Notes: generated from the letters alone by a model not told the origin. Positions 1 to 5,895 are shown, numbered from the stretch's first letter. The stretch: DNA of 6,197 nucleotides from Rhizobium sp. Q54 (GCA_945903655.1 CAMDOY010000234.1:1-6197); one strand, 5' to 3'. Translations and numbers: made by a program.

Positions 1-83
1 GAATTTGATCCCGGTGCGCATGACACCCAATCGCACGGTTCAGCAGCGCGGGGAATCCCAAAAATGGACACATCTGTCAGGCG

Positions 84-104
84 TTATCCACTAGGTTACC
101 CACA
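84..104 (+). other. Two tandem DnaA-box-like 9-mers
   Basis: TTATCCACT (84-92) and TTACCCACA (96-104) each match the classical DnaA box TTATCCACA at 8 of 9 positions. They lie in the same orientation, 12 bp apart start to start. Such pairs occur at replication origins and at DnaA-regulated promoters. No replication gene, AT-rich unwinding region or further strong box is visible in the window, so function is uncertain and chance is possible. Confidence 0.25.
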
Positions 105-123
105 GACCAAAACCCGCCTAAAC

Positions 124-190
124 CGTCTCATAAGAATAGTGCTTTACACGAGACAGCCGAAATCTCACTATGTCCTATATTTATGAGACA
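124..190. repeat. Cluster of inverted TGTCTC-type motifs
   Basis: GTCTCATAA (125-133) is repeated perfectly as its reverse complement TTATGAGAC (181-189). Allowing two mismatches, the arms extend to about 15 bp. Between them lie ACGAGACAG (148-156), whose complement is CTGTCTCGT, and TGTCCTATA (172-180). Four half-sites of the form TGTCYY-RTA thus sit as two facing pairs, about 33 bp and 20 bp across. This arrangement resembles serine-recombinase (res) half-sites or a repressor operator, but no recombinase or regulator gene is visible to support either reading. The right arm overlaps the end of the truncated transposase OrfA, so it may mark the edge of a lost element. Confidence 0.4.
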
Positions 191-321
191 GAAGATCGGC
201 ATGCTTGTAGGATAGGGCCATTCGCCAGGCTCTCCTCAACAATCCTCCGCTTATCCTCAACGCTCCAGGATCTGCGTTTACGCCGCGCAGGCGCCCAATC
301 ACCACCATTGATCAAAGACAT
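181..321 (-). pseudogene. Truncated IS66/IS3-type transposase OrfA (N-terminal fragment)
   Basis: From an ATG at 321 to a TAA at 183-181 the minus strand encodes 46 residues. A basic patch ARRKRRSW (residues 12-19) is followed by SVEDKRRIVEESL (20-32). This is the start of the helix-turn-helix typical of OrfA proteins of IS66 and IS3 elements, where R-x-W-S-x-E-x-K-x-x-I-V-x-E-S-L is the recurrent pattern. Intact OrfA proteins run to roughly 90-140 residues. Here similarity is lost after about residue 40 and the frame closes within the TGTCTC repeat cluster, so the element appears cut by a later rearrangement. An imperfect inverted repeat (GTGTCC at 329-334 and GGACAC at 348-353) lies just upstream and could be near the element's end. 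Family-level assignment (IS66 versus IS3) is not certain. Confidence 0.55.
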
Positions 322-439
322 CGCGCAAGTGTCCGCTTCTAACAAGTGGACACGATCATCGAGCCACTCTTGCGATATCTATCCAAGTCCTCGCCTCTTA
401 AAGCTAGGCGGCCCTCGGCGGAGGGATACGTATTCACCC

Positions 440-838
440 ATGGCCCAGAGCAACAACTTCATGAAGATCGACGGTGGCGCGGGTTAAGACAAGATCGAGC
501 TGCATGATGGCGTCAGTTTCGATTTGTCGCGGTTCGCGACCAAGGTCGTCAATCTGGAGAAAATCGACCTGGCGACAGACCTCGGCCACAATGAAACGAG
601 CGTCTCCTCAGCCTCCGTACTGGCCTCTGGCGGTCAGATGACCCAGGGTGCCGCGATCTTCGCACATAGCCTGACCATCGAAGGCGCCGCCAACGACACC
701 CTCCATCTGCGTGTCGCGGATGGAGGGACCACTGACGCGACGGCGCATTCTGTGGGCTATGACTTGTACAAGACCGCGAACGACGCCCACTTGTTGGTCA
801 ATCATTTGGTGCAGGTCCAGTTCGACCTCGTGGCTTGA
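440..838 (+). pseudogene. Decayed C-terminal remnant of a large RTX-like/type I secreted protein
   Basis: One reading frame runs from about 440 to the TGA at 836-838, interrupted only by a TAA at 485-487. The residues before the stop (NNFMKIDGGAG) and after it (DKIELHDGVSFDLSRFA, then VVNLEKIDLATDLGHNE) together make a continuous repeat of a kind common near the C-terminus of giant calcium-binding adhesins and VCBS/RTX proteins: GGAG-x-D-x-I-x-L, then an N-x-E-x-I-D-L motif, then DTLHL and a tail with GYDLYKTANDAHLLVNH. Because similarity crosses the TAA, I read it as a nonsense mutation rather than a start further down (TTG at 524). The thousands of upstream bases such genes usually have are missing; sequence before about 440 does not look coding. 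No type I secretion genes are nearby. A leftover terminator lies 6 bp after the stop. Confidence 0.6.
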
Positions 839-844
839 ACTGCA

Positions 845-874
845 GGCGACGGTCGCATGTCAGCGTCCGTCGCC
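845..874 (+). terminator. Terminator-like hairpin after the RTX-like remnant
   Basis: GGCGACGG (845-852) pairs perfectly with CCGTCGCC (867-874). After one mismatch the stem extends by CGC/GCG around an ATGTCA loop. It begins 6 bp after the remnant's TGA. The downstream tract CCTATCTCTT is pyrimidine-rich but a poor U-run, so termination efficiency may be modest. Confidence 0.5.
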
Positions 875-909
875 CCTATCTCTTGCCTGCCGCCCGGAGG
901 ACGGGCGCC

Positions 910-942
910 AAAACCGCGTCTCGCATCGAGGCGAAAACGCGG
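910..942 (-). terminator. Possible weak terminator downstream of the amidohydrolase
   Basis: Read on the minus strand, CCGCG (942-938) pairs with CGCGG (918-914) around an inner CTCG-ATG-CGAG hairpin, and TTTT (913-910) follows directly. It lies about 28 bp after the amidohydrolase stop codon. The stem is short and interrupted, so this is tentative. Confidence 0.3.
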
Positions 943-970
943 CGTGGAATGGACACGGGGAACCCTTGTC

Positions 971-1945
971 CTAGAGGCCGAACAGCTTCTCCGCATTGCC
1001 ATGGGCGATGCGATCCCTGTCCGCCTGGCTGACCGGAATCTGATCGAGAAAGGCGCGCGCCTGAGGCATGGACTGATAGGGATAGTCCGCCGAGAACATC
1101 ATGCGGTCGACCCCGCCCAGTTCCAGAAAGAGGTTGAGGAAGGTCGACTGAAAGTTCATGCCGGAAAAGGTGTAGTGCACGTTGTTGCGCAGATACCACT
1201 GGATCGGATGTTTCAGTTTCGTCACATGCTGGGGCAGGATGTCCAGCCGCTGGAAGAAAAATGGCAGGCCCTCGCCCATATGGCCGATGACGAATTGCAG
1301 ATTGGGAAACTGATCAAACACCCCGCCGCAGATCACGCGAATCATATGAACCGCTGTTTCGATATGCCATCCCCAGGCGCCGCCCGAGAGCATGTCCGTC
1401 ACCATCGGCGCAAAGCCGCCATAGGACACGTCGATCACCTGTTGCGGGGGCGGCGTGGGATGCAGATAGATAGGCGCGTTGAGCGCCTCCGCCGCCTCCA
1501 GGATCGGCCAATAGAACTTGTTGTCGAGATAACGGCCCCGGTTATGACCATTGATAACAATGCCCTTGAAACCCGGCTGCTTCATGCGGCGTTCCAGCTC
1601 CGCAACGGCCTGTTGTGGCGCGCTCGTGGGCAAGGCGACGAAGCCGGTGAAGCGGGTGGGATGGCGGTTGATGGCCTCCGCGAGATAGTCATTCGTCAGG
1701 CGCGCCATGGTGACGGCGTCATCGGGCTCCATCTGTTCGACGCCAGGGGCTGAGAGCGACAACATCTGCATGTCGATGCCCGCCGCATCCATCTCCGATA
1801 TGCGCAAGGCGTCCACATCGCAAAGCCTGTCCATCACCGACAGATAGCGCCCGCCCATCTGCTCGGCGCGATCTCTGACGAAACGGGCGGGCCCGTCGAA
1901 AAAAGCCGGCGTTGCAAAATGTTCTTCCAGTGTGATCGTGCGCAT
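971..1945 (-). CDS. Amidohydrolase-superfamily enzyme, gamma-resorcylate decarboxylase/ACMSD-like
   Basis: 324 residues, close to the usual 325-335 of this family. It belongs to the metal-dependent TIM-barrel amidohydrolases (Amidohydro_2) whose members include gamma-resorcylate, 5-carboxyvanillate and aminocarboxymuconate-semialdehyde decarboxylases. These cytosolic enzymes usually remove CO2 from an aromatic or unsaturated acid. Visible active-site elements are TLEEHF (Glu7, His9) after the first strand, YLHP (His162), VIGHMGEG (His222) and FSADYP (Asp287). They correspond in order and spacing to Glu8, His10, His164, His218 and Asp287 of gamma-resorcylate decarboxylase, so the protein should be active. 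The ATG at 1945 has GGAGG (1959-1955) 9 bases upstream. It is the second gene of a unit, 49 bp after the Bug protein gene, which suggests that its substrate is a carboxylate captured by that protein. The exact substrate cannot be read from the sequence, and a hydrolase role (as for 2-amino-3-carboxymuconate relatives or lactonases) remains possible. Confidence 0.88.
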   Translation of the reverse strand: MRTITLEEHFATPAFFDGPARFVRDRAEQMGGRYLSVMDRLCDVDALRISEMDAAGIDMQMLSLSAPGVEQMEPDDAVTMARLTNDYLAEAINRHPTRFTGFVALPTSAPQQAVAELERRMKQPGFKGIVINGHNRGRYLDNKFYWPILEAAEALNAPIYLHPTPPPQQVIDVSYGGFAPMVTDMLSGGAWGWHIETAVHMIRVICGGVFDQFPNLQFVIGHMGEGLPFFFQRLDILPQHVTKLKHPIQWYLRNNVHYTFSGMNFQSTFLNLFLELGGVDRMMFSADYPYQSMPQARAFLDQIPVSQADRDRIAHGNAEKLFGL

Positions 1946-1994
1946 GAACTGTTTCCTCCGATGATGATGCCCGTTTGTGTCGCCCCGTTTTCAG

Positions 1995-3011
1995 TCAGGG
2001 CCCGATTTTCCCTGCTTTCAACCCAATGAATTCAGCTGTGCGCCGGATCTCTTCCATCTGCCCCGCGATGGACTTCTGAAACAGGGCGGCGCCCCCGGGC
2101 GCGACCATCTGCCCCGTCGCCTCGATGCGCTGCTTGATGACGGGATCATTGGCCGCCCACACGACATCTTCACCGATCCTGACACGCACCTCCTGCGGTA
2201 GAAGCTCTGTACAGAACAGGCCGGCCAGCCCTTCGTAGGACATGGAGGAAAACCCCTGCTCGTCGCAGGTCGCCACCCCCTGCAGGCCCGAAAATCTGTC
2301 ACTATTGGTGACCGCGATCACCCGAACGGTCCCCCCTTCGACCGCCGGCTGGACCACCGCATAGGCGGAGGAGATGAACTGAATGCGCCCGGACGATGTG
2401 TCCGCCACCGCATCCACGATATTGCGATAGGGAACTTTCGTGATGTCGAGCTTTTCTGCTTTCACGAATCTATCGAAGGTGATTTCGGACACGCCGGGGA
2501 CCAGCGCAGCATTGAGCCTGCCCGGATTATCTCTCGCCCATTTCACAAATTCCGCCATGGTCTTCACCGGGCTTGAGGCGGGCACGGCGACCACGGCGAT
2601 GGTCACCGTCGCCTGCGCCACGGGCAGGATGTCGCGAATGAAATGATAGGGAACCACATCCATCTGATAGGGATGCACCGTGAAGGTCGCCGCAGCGCCA
2701 TAAAACAAAGTGTGATTGTCGTTGGCGGTTAGAAAGGCGTTGATCGCCGTGAGGCCATTGCCCCCGGGCCGGTTCTCGATGATGACCGGCTTGCCCCAGA
2801 ACTGCTGCAATCTTTCGCCTATCAATCGCGCCCCGATGTCTGCGCCAGAACCGGCGCCAAGCGGCACGATGAATTTGACGGCGCGCTCCGGCCATGAGGA
2901 CTGCGCGCGCGCCAGCCCCCCAAGCGGTAGCGAGGCGACCCCTGCAATGACCGCCCGCCGATTCACGTTGCGGACAGTCGCAGGATTTCTGTGAGCGTCG
3001 AAACGCTGCAT
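1995..3011 (-). CDS. Bug/TctC-family tripartite tricarboxylate transporter solute-binding protein (Tat-type signal)
   Basis: 338 residues from the chosen start. Bug proteins are periplasmic binding proteins that present carboxylates (citrate, aromatic acids, amino acids) to TctA/TctB permeases. Order of features: an N-terminal leader with NRRAVIAG (twin Arg 18-19), a short hydrophobic run, and a likely cleavage after ARA-Q (about residue 36); then WPERAVKFIVPLGAGSGADIG, the first ligand loop with Asp58; then ENRPGGNG and a C-terminal lobe ending near FIGLKAG. The usual VPFPPGG-x-D loop is replaced by VPLGAGSGAD. The ATG at 3011 is preferred over one at 3056 because GGGGAGGG (3023-3016) sits 4 bases upstream and the 15 extra residues would spoil the leader. 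It is followed after 49 bp by the amidohydrolase, probably co-transcribed. No TctA or TctB gene is present, so it is an orphan that would rely on permeases elsewhere. The ligand is unknown. Confidence 0.87.
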   Translation of the reverse strand: MQRFDAHRNPATVRNVNRRAVIAGVASLPLGGLARAQSSWPERAVKFIVPLGAGSGADIGARLIGERLQQFWGKPVIIENRPGGNGLTAINAFLTANDNHTLFYGAAATFTVHPYQMDVVPYHFIRDILPVAQATVTIAVVAVPASSPVKTMAEFVKWARDNPGRLNAALVPGVSEITFDRFVKAEKLDITKVPYRNIVDAVADTSSGRIQFISSAYAVVQPAVEGGTVRVIAVTNSDRFSGLQGVATCDEQGFSSMSYEGLAGLFCTELLPQEVRVRIGEDVVWAANDPVIKQRIEATGQMVAPGGAALFQKSIAGQMEEIRRTAEFIGLKAGKIGP

Positions 3012-3015
3012 GGTT

Positions 3016-3023
3016 CCCTCCCC
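3016..3023 (-). promoter_or_regulatory. Ribosome binding site of the first Bug gene
   Basis: GGGGAGGG followed by AACC and the ATG at 3011. It decides this start over the in-frame ATG at 3056, which lacks a purine-rich site at suitable spacing. Confidence 0.65.
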
Positions 3024-3191
3024 TTTTTTCCGGGCCCGCATACACTGAAAACCCATGCATAGCCCAAGGCGCGGCGCGGCTTTTTGAGCGTCGGCCCCTG
3101 CAGGCTAGCAGGGCTGCGCCGCCCTTGTCCAGAACCCGCGCACGCCGCTCCTCCGCGGCCCCGCGCCCCACGGAACAGCCGCGAACCAGAG

Positions 3192-3311
3192 CCCTGGCCG
3201 CAGGGCGAAGGCGAGCTTGATGGTCTCCATGACGCCGCTGGGCCCCACATGCCCGTGGCCGCCATCAAACTGGCAGACCTCGCCGCTGTCCGCCAACGTG
3301 GGGTAACAAGG
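3192..3311 (-). pseudogene. Possible decayed coding fragment, unidentified
   Basis: One minus-strand frame reads PCYPTLADSGEVCQFDGG then HGHVGPSGVMETIKLA. It looks more like protein than the neighbouring frames, with balanced composition and conserved-looking Gly-Gly-His and Val-Gly-Pro patterns. After about 3192 it degenerates into Gly/Arg/Ala-rich sequence typical of non-coding GC-rich DNA. I do not recognise the family. It may be the end of a lost enzyme gene of the catabolic cluster, or chance. Confidence 0.18.
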
Positions 3312-3479
3312 CTGGCTTTTTAAAGCCTTCGCCGGTTATCCGATCTACCAGTGGCGATACTAAAATCGGGCAAAGTTAGATTAGTTTGGAGGTATCTGAA
3401 TCAGGTCAGCGAGTTGTGATGTACTCAACGGTTGATAAAGAAATTTTTGGCGAATCGCTCCTGCAATGAGAGCGTCAAT

Positions 3480-3490
3480 CCCCCCCCCCC
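3480..3490 (+). repeat. Eleven-base C homopolymer
   Basis: Eleven consecutive cytosines in an otherwise mixed stretch just upstream of the MFS remnant. Such tracts slip readily and can cause phase variation when inside a gene or promoter, but no intact gene starts near it here. Its length could also be a sequencing or assembly artefact. Confidence 0.6.
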
Positions 3491-3549
3491 ACTTTCAGAT
3501 GGTCAGCAGAGGAACGGGGGTGGAAATCGTAGGCTGCCCGACGAGATAG

Positions 3550-3776
3550 ACCTCGAGGACCTCTGTGCGATTGGCGGTGCAGGATTCCATGCGCTCGCGG
3601 GTGATGTCTTTCTATAAGGTCATTTATCGCGGTACGCCCGCTTTTGGCGCGCTGTTTTTCGGGAGCCTTGCGGAATTCGTGGGGCTGCGCTGGCGGGGGG
3701 CGTCTGCCTCATCACGGCCATCGTTCTGTGGAGGCGGCTGGGTTCGATGGATGGCGCCTTTGAGCCGAGGCGTTAG
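3550..3776 (+). pseudogene. Frameshifted C-terminal remnant of an MFS transporter
   Basis: The first frame (about 3550-3693) encodes LAVQDSMRSRVMSFYKV, IYRGTPAFGALFFGSLAEF and VGLRW. This matches the conserved end of the major facilitator family of the enterobactin-exporter type, where RGRVMS(F/L)Y precedes a Gly/Ala-rich membrane helix. Continuation is in another frame from 3693: AGGVCLITAIVLWRRL, a last membrane helix, then GSMDGAFEPRR and TAG at 3774-3776. The switch corresponds to loss of one base (or gain of two) in or next to the six-G run 3695-3700. Upstream of about 3550 the frame is closed by TAG (3547-3549) and no transporter-like sequence remains; an intact protein would be about 400 residues, so only the last 75 or so codons survive. 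It lies on the opposite strand to the surrounding catabolic genes and is not functional. Confidence 0.62.
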
Positions 3777-3842
3777 AGGCTGGCGCCATGGCCCGCAAGC
3801 GTTCTGCAAAAGACAAAGGAGGCTGACGCAGGCGCCAGCCTC
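3776..3842. repeat. 12-bp perfect inverted repeat overlapping the terminator
   Basis: GAGGCTGGCGCC (3776-3787) is the exact reverse complement of GGCGCCAGCCTC (3831-3842). The right arm is shared with the terminator hairpin at 3816-3845, so the two pairings exclude each other. The left arm starts on the last base of the MFS remnant's stop codon. It may be a leftover of the transporter's own terminator or the result of local duplication. Confidence 0.6.
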
Positions 3843-3845
3843 CTT
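3816..3845 (-). terminator. Rho-independent terminator after the NMT1-like gene (possibly bidirectional)
   Basis: AAGGAGGCTG (3816-3825) and CAGCCTCCTT (3836-3845) form a perfect 10-bp stem with a 10-base loop. On the minus strand the stem is followed by TTTGTCTTTTGC-like sequence including the stem's own TT, a fair U-tract. It starts 21 bases after the stop codon of the NMT1-like gene and separates this unit from the downstream Bug/amidohydrolase unit. Confidence 0.75.
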
Positions 3846-3866
3846 GAACACCTGCTATGGGGCGGA

Positions 3867-4778
3867 TCATACGGCGATGCGGATATCCACGAGCTTGTCG
3901 AATGTGCTTTCGGACTTGATCAGGCCCCATTCCACCATCCAGTCATGGGTGCGCTCGAACTCCGCGGGCGCATAGGGCTCGGGATAGTTGTAGCGCAGGC
4001 GCGGCAGGTGCAGGTCGGCGGCGGTCAGGCCGTATTCCGCAGGCACTTCGTTGACAAGGTGATGCAGCCAGGGCGTGATGTCCTGATTGATCTTGTCGAC
4101 GGCCTTGATATGGGCGCGGTGCAGGCCGGTGAAAATCTCCGCATCGACGGATGTGTCGGCGACTTCGAGGCCATTGTAATAGGCTTCGGTGATGACCTTC
4201 ATGCCCATCTTCTCGGCCAGGGAAATCCACGGCTCCATCACGGCGGCGGCTTTCACCGTGCCGTCCAGAACTGCCTTGAAGCGCTGGTTGGGCACGCCGA
4301 TGTGAACGGTCTTGACCTCATCCTTGGTCATGAAACCTGCAAGCATGCCAAGCGTGATATAGTGCGAGCCCGCGTGGTAATTCACGGCGACTTCGACGCC
4401 CGCCAGATCCTGCGGCACATTATAGGGCGAGTCCTTGCGCACAATGATGGCCTGGGTGGAGACCGCCGCGCGCTTGGTGATGACCTTGGCACCCGCGCAG
4501 GTGTCCTGCGTGCGGCGCATCTGGCCCCATTCGCAGGCGTGATAGACGGAAAACTCGCCCTTCTCGATGCCCTCATGCCAGAGGAAGGATTGCACGGCCG
4601 TGTGCTGCTGAACCGGCGCGCCCGCCGCTGCGATCATCTGCTTGCGCTTCTCGGGGAGCACGAGGTGAACATCGATGCCCTCCTGCTCGAAATAGCCTTC
4701 CGCCTTGGCCACGATATCGGGCAGCGAGAAGACGGCGTTGTTCAGTTCCACGCGCGTTGTCTTGAGTTGCTTCGCCAT
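3867..4778 (-). CDS. NMT1/THI5-like (ABC-type) substrate-binding-fold protein without a signal peptide
   Basis: 303 residues. The fold family (NMT1/THI5, SsuA/TauA-like) binds sulfonates, nitrate, pyrimidine precursors or aromatic acids, usually for ABC importers. Visible motifs are LPDIVAKAEGYFEQEGIDV (19-37), the typical opening where a protein 'moves in with' the ligand; STQAIIVRKDSPYNVPQDLAG (107-127), the usual second strand and 'dis-L-kGk' region; VPNQRFKAVLDGTVKAAAVMEPW (162-184), the conserved helix that reads the ligand; and a C-terminal lobe ending with DWMVEWGLI. The N-terminus MAKQLKTTRVELN has no hydrophobic leader, so the protein looks cytosolic. Some relatives of this fold are enzymes (for example DszB desulfinase and THI5 itself), but I cannot match their catalytic residues here. 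The ATG at 4778 follows GGAGG (4788-4784) by 5 bases. It lies 82 bp after the second Bug gene and before a strong terminator, so it is probably the last gene of that operon. No ABC permease or ATPase gene is in the window. Confidence 0.78.
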   Translation of the reverse strand: MAKQLKTTRVELNNAVFSLPDIVAKAEGYFEQEGIDVHLVLPEKRKQMIAAAGAPVQQHTAVQSFLWHEGIEKGEFSVYHACEWGQMRRTQDTCAGAKVITKRAAVSTQAIIVRKDSPYNVPQDLAGVEVAVNYHAGSHYITLGMLAGFMTKDEVKTVHIGVPNQRFKAVLDGTVKAAAVMEPWISLAEKMGMKVITEAYYNGLEVADTSVDAEIFTGLHRAHIKAVDKINQDITPWLHHLVNEVPAEYGLTAADLHLPRLRYNYPEPYAPAEFERTHDWMVEWGLIKSESTFDKLVDIRIAV

Positions 4779-4783
4779 AGGTC

Positions 4784-4788
4784 CCTCC
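4784..4788 (-). promoter_or_regulatory. Ribosome binding site of the NMT1-like gene
   Basis: GGAGG 5 bases before the ATG at 4778. It supports this start and hence the absence of a signal peptide. In frame upstream, no leader-like hydrophobic sequence joins onto it. Confidence 0.65.
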
Positions 4789-4821
4789 GTTTCGAAACAG
4801 GCTTGCGCCCGGTTTGTTGTT

Positions 4822-4858
4822 GGTGACTTTGTCCCATTTTCGCTGACTTCCTGTCACC
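4822..4858. repeat. Small inverted repeat in the Bug/NMT1-like intergenic space
   Basis: GGTGAC (4822-4827) and GTCACC (4853-4858) are perfect 6-bp arms separated by 25 bases, directly after the stop of the second Bug gene. There is no T-tract, so it is unlikely to terminate. It could protect the upstream message's 3' end, or be chance. Confidence 0.25.
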
Positions 4859-4860
4859 GG

Positions 4861-5850
4861 TCAGTCCGCTTTCAGGTTGATAGACCGGATCACCGGCGTC
4901 CAGCGGGCGATCTCGTCCTCGATGAATTTGGCCGCCTTTGCGGGTGTGTCCTCGCTCGAGACCTCCAGGCCCGCCTTGTCATAGACTTCGCGAAGTTCCG
5001 CATTCGCCATCGCCTTGCGCGTGGCCTCCCCAAGCTGGGCGATAATGGAGTCTGGCGTGCCTGCGGGCGCGAAGAGACCGGCGAAGTTCACCGCCACCAT
5101 CCCCGGCACGCCCGCTTCGACCGCTGTTTCGATCTCAGGCGCCCCGGCGTTGCGGGCGGCGGAGGTCACGGCGAGGATCCGGATGTTGCCTGCCTTGTGC
5201 AGGGCGATCAGCTGGCCGCTGACGTTCAGAAAGGCCAGCTTGATCTGCCCCGCCGCCAGGTCCGTGATCGCCGGGCCGCCGCCGCGATAGGGAACGTGCT
5301 GGATGCTCTGATCTTTGATCAGGGATTTGAACAGTTCCGCCCCCAGATGGGTGGCCGAGCCCACGCCAGCCGAGCCATAGGAGAGCGCCCCTGGATTGGC
5401 TTTTGCGAAGTCGAGCAGTTCCTTCAGCGACTTCACCGGGAGAGAGGGATGCGTGGTGATGGCCAGACCGCTCACCGAGAGGATCGATACGGGTTTGAAA
5501 TCCTTGATCGGATCAAAGGTTTTGGTGGGTGTGATGAGGGGGCCGACGAGATGCGTCGCGCCGCTGCCCAGCAGAAGTGTGTAGCCATCGGGCTCGGCCC
5601 GCGCCACTGCGGTTCCGCCAATCATCCCGCCTGCGCCGCCGCGGTTCTCGATCACCATATTGCCGAGGATATTGCTGAACTTTTCGGCGAAGGGGCGGGC
5701 GACCGCGTCATTCACGCCCCCTGGCGGGAAGGGGACAATGAGCTTGATCGGCTGGTTCGGATAGGACTGCGCCAGCGCAGACGTCGCCAGGCTGATCGTC
5801 AGCACAGGCGTTGCAAGGAGCGCGATCGCTCGCGCAAGCCATTTCGTCAT
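4861..5850 (-). CDS. Bug/TctC-family tripartite tricarboxylate transporter solute-binding protein (Sec signal)
   Basis: 329 residues, the standard size for the family. A classical Sec leader MTKWLARAIALLATPVLTIS (1-20) ends with ATSALAQ, cleavage expected after Ala27. The mature part opens with YPNQPIKLIVPFPPGGVND (Asp48), the canonical Bug loop that grips a carboxylate. It continues with ENRGGAGGMIGG, ARAEPDGYTLLLG, LSYGSAGVGSATHLGAELFK and HVPYRGGGPAITDLAAGQI, all family hallmarks. The ATG at 5850 is preferred over longer options (5871, 5943) because it gives a proper leader, follows a GGGGGAAG site, and lies about 40 bases after a sigma70-like promoter that falls inside the longest frame. 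It is first in a unit with the NMT1-like gene. It resembles the other Bug protein in fold only; the two differ in signal type and ligand loop, so they probably bind different ligands. TctA/TctB partners are not encoded here. Confidence 0.92.
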   Translation of the reverse strand: MTKWLARAIALLATPVLTISLATSALAQSYPNQPIKLIVPFPPGGVNDAVARPFAEKFSNILGNMVIENRGGAGGMIGGTAVARAEPDGYTLLLGSGATHLVGPLITPTKTFDPIKDFKPVSILSVSGLAITTHPSLPVKSLKELLDFAKANPGALSYGSAGVGSATHLGAELFKSLIKDQSIQHVPYRGGGPAITDLAAGQIKLAFLNVSGQLIALHKAGNIRILAVTSAARNAGAPEIETAVEAGVPGMVAVNFAGLFAPAGTPDSIIAQLGEATRKAMANAELREVYDKAGLEVSSEDTPAKAAKFIEDEIARWTPVIRSINLKAD

Positions 5851-5895
5851 TGCTTCCCCCCCGGGTGTCATTGCGCCGCCCCTTTGTTTGGGCTG

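Larger units (their letters stand above)
3012..3549. other. Gene-free stretch upstream of the first Bug gene
   Basis: No gene with convincing family similarity lies here. From 3012 to about 3300 the DNA is very GC-rich, then from about 3300 to 3470 it becomes clearly more AT-rich. It contains a short palindrome, GGCTTTTTAAAGCC (3313-3326), and a run of 11 cytosines (3480-3490). The promoter of the downstream unit should lie in this stretch, but I see no good -35/-10 pair near 3011; a TATGCA at about 3060-3055 is weak. The abrupt base-composition change fits joined remnants rather than a single regulatory region. Confidence 0.5.

Noticed and set aside
170..487. Separate 105-codon plus-strand gene
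   Set aside because: Most of it (170-430) is antisense to the transposase fragment and has no protein-like character. Only its last 15 or so codons are meaningful, and they belong to the RTX-like remnant.
891..907. CGCCCG...CGGGCG hairpin as a terminator
   Set aside because: A 6-bp stem with a 5-base loop, but no T-tract on either strand.
62..956. Three copies of TGGACAC on the plus strand (65-71, 347-353, 950-956) as possible element ends
   Set aside because: The shared core is only 7-9 bases and the flanks differ. Such short matches are expected by chance, and no matching inverted partner brackets a gene.
857..1753. Open frame of 298 codons on the plus strand
   Set aside because: Antisense of the amidohydrolase, whose active-site residues are all present on the minus strand.
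3945..4826. Open frame of 293 codons on the plus strand
   Set aside because: Antisense of the NMT1-like gene, with no recognisable domain. The minus strand has the conserved motifs and a good ribosome site.
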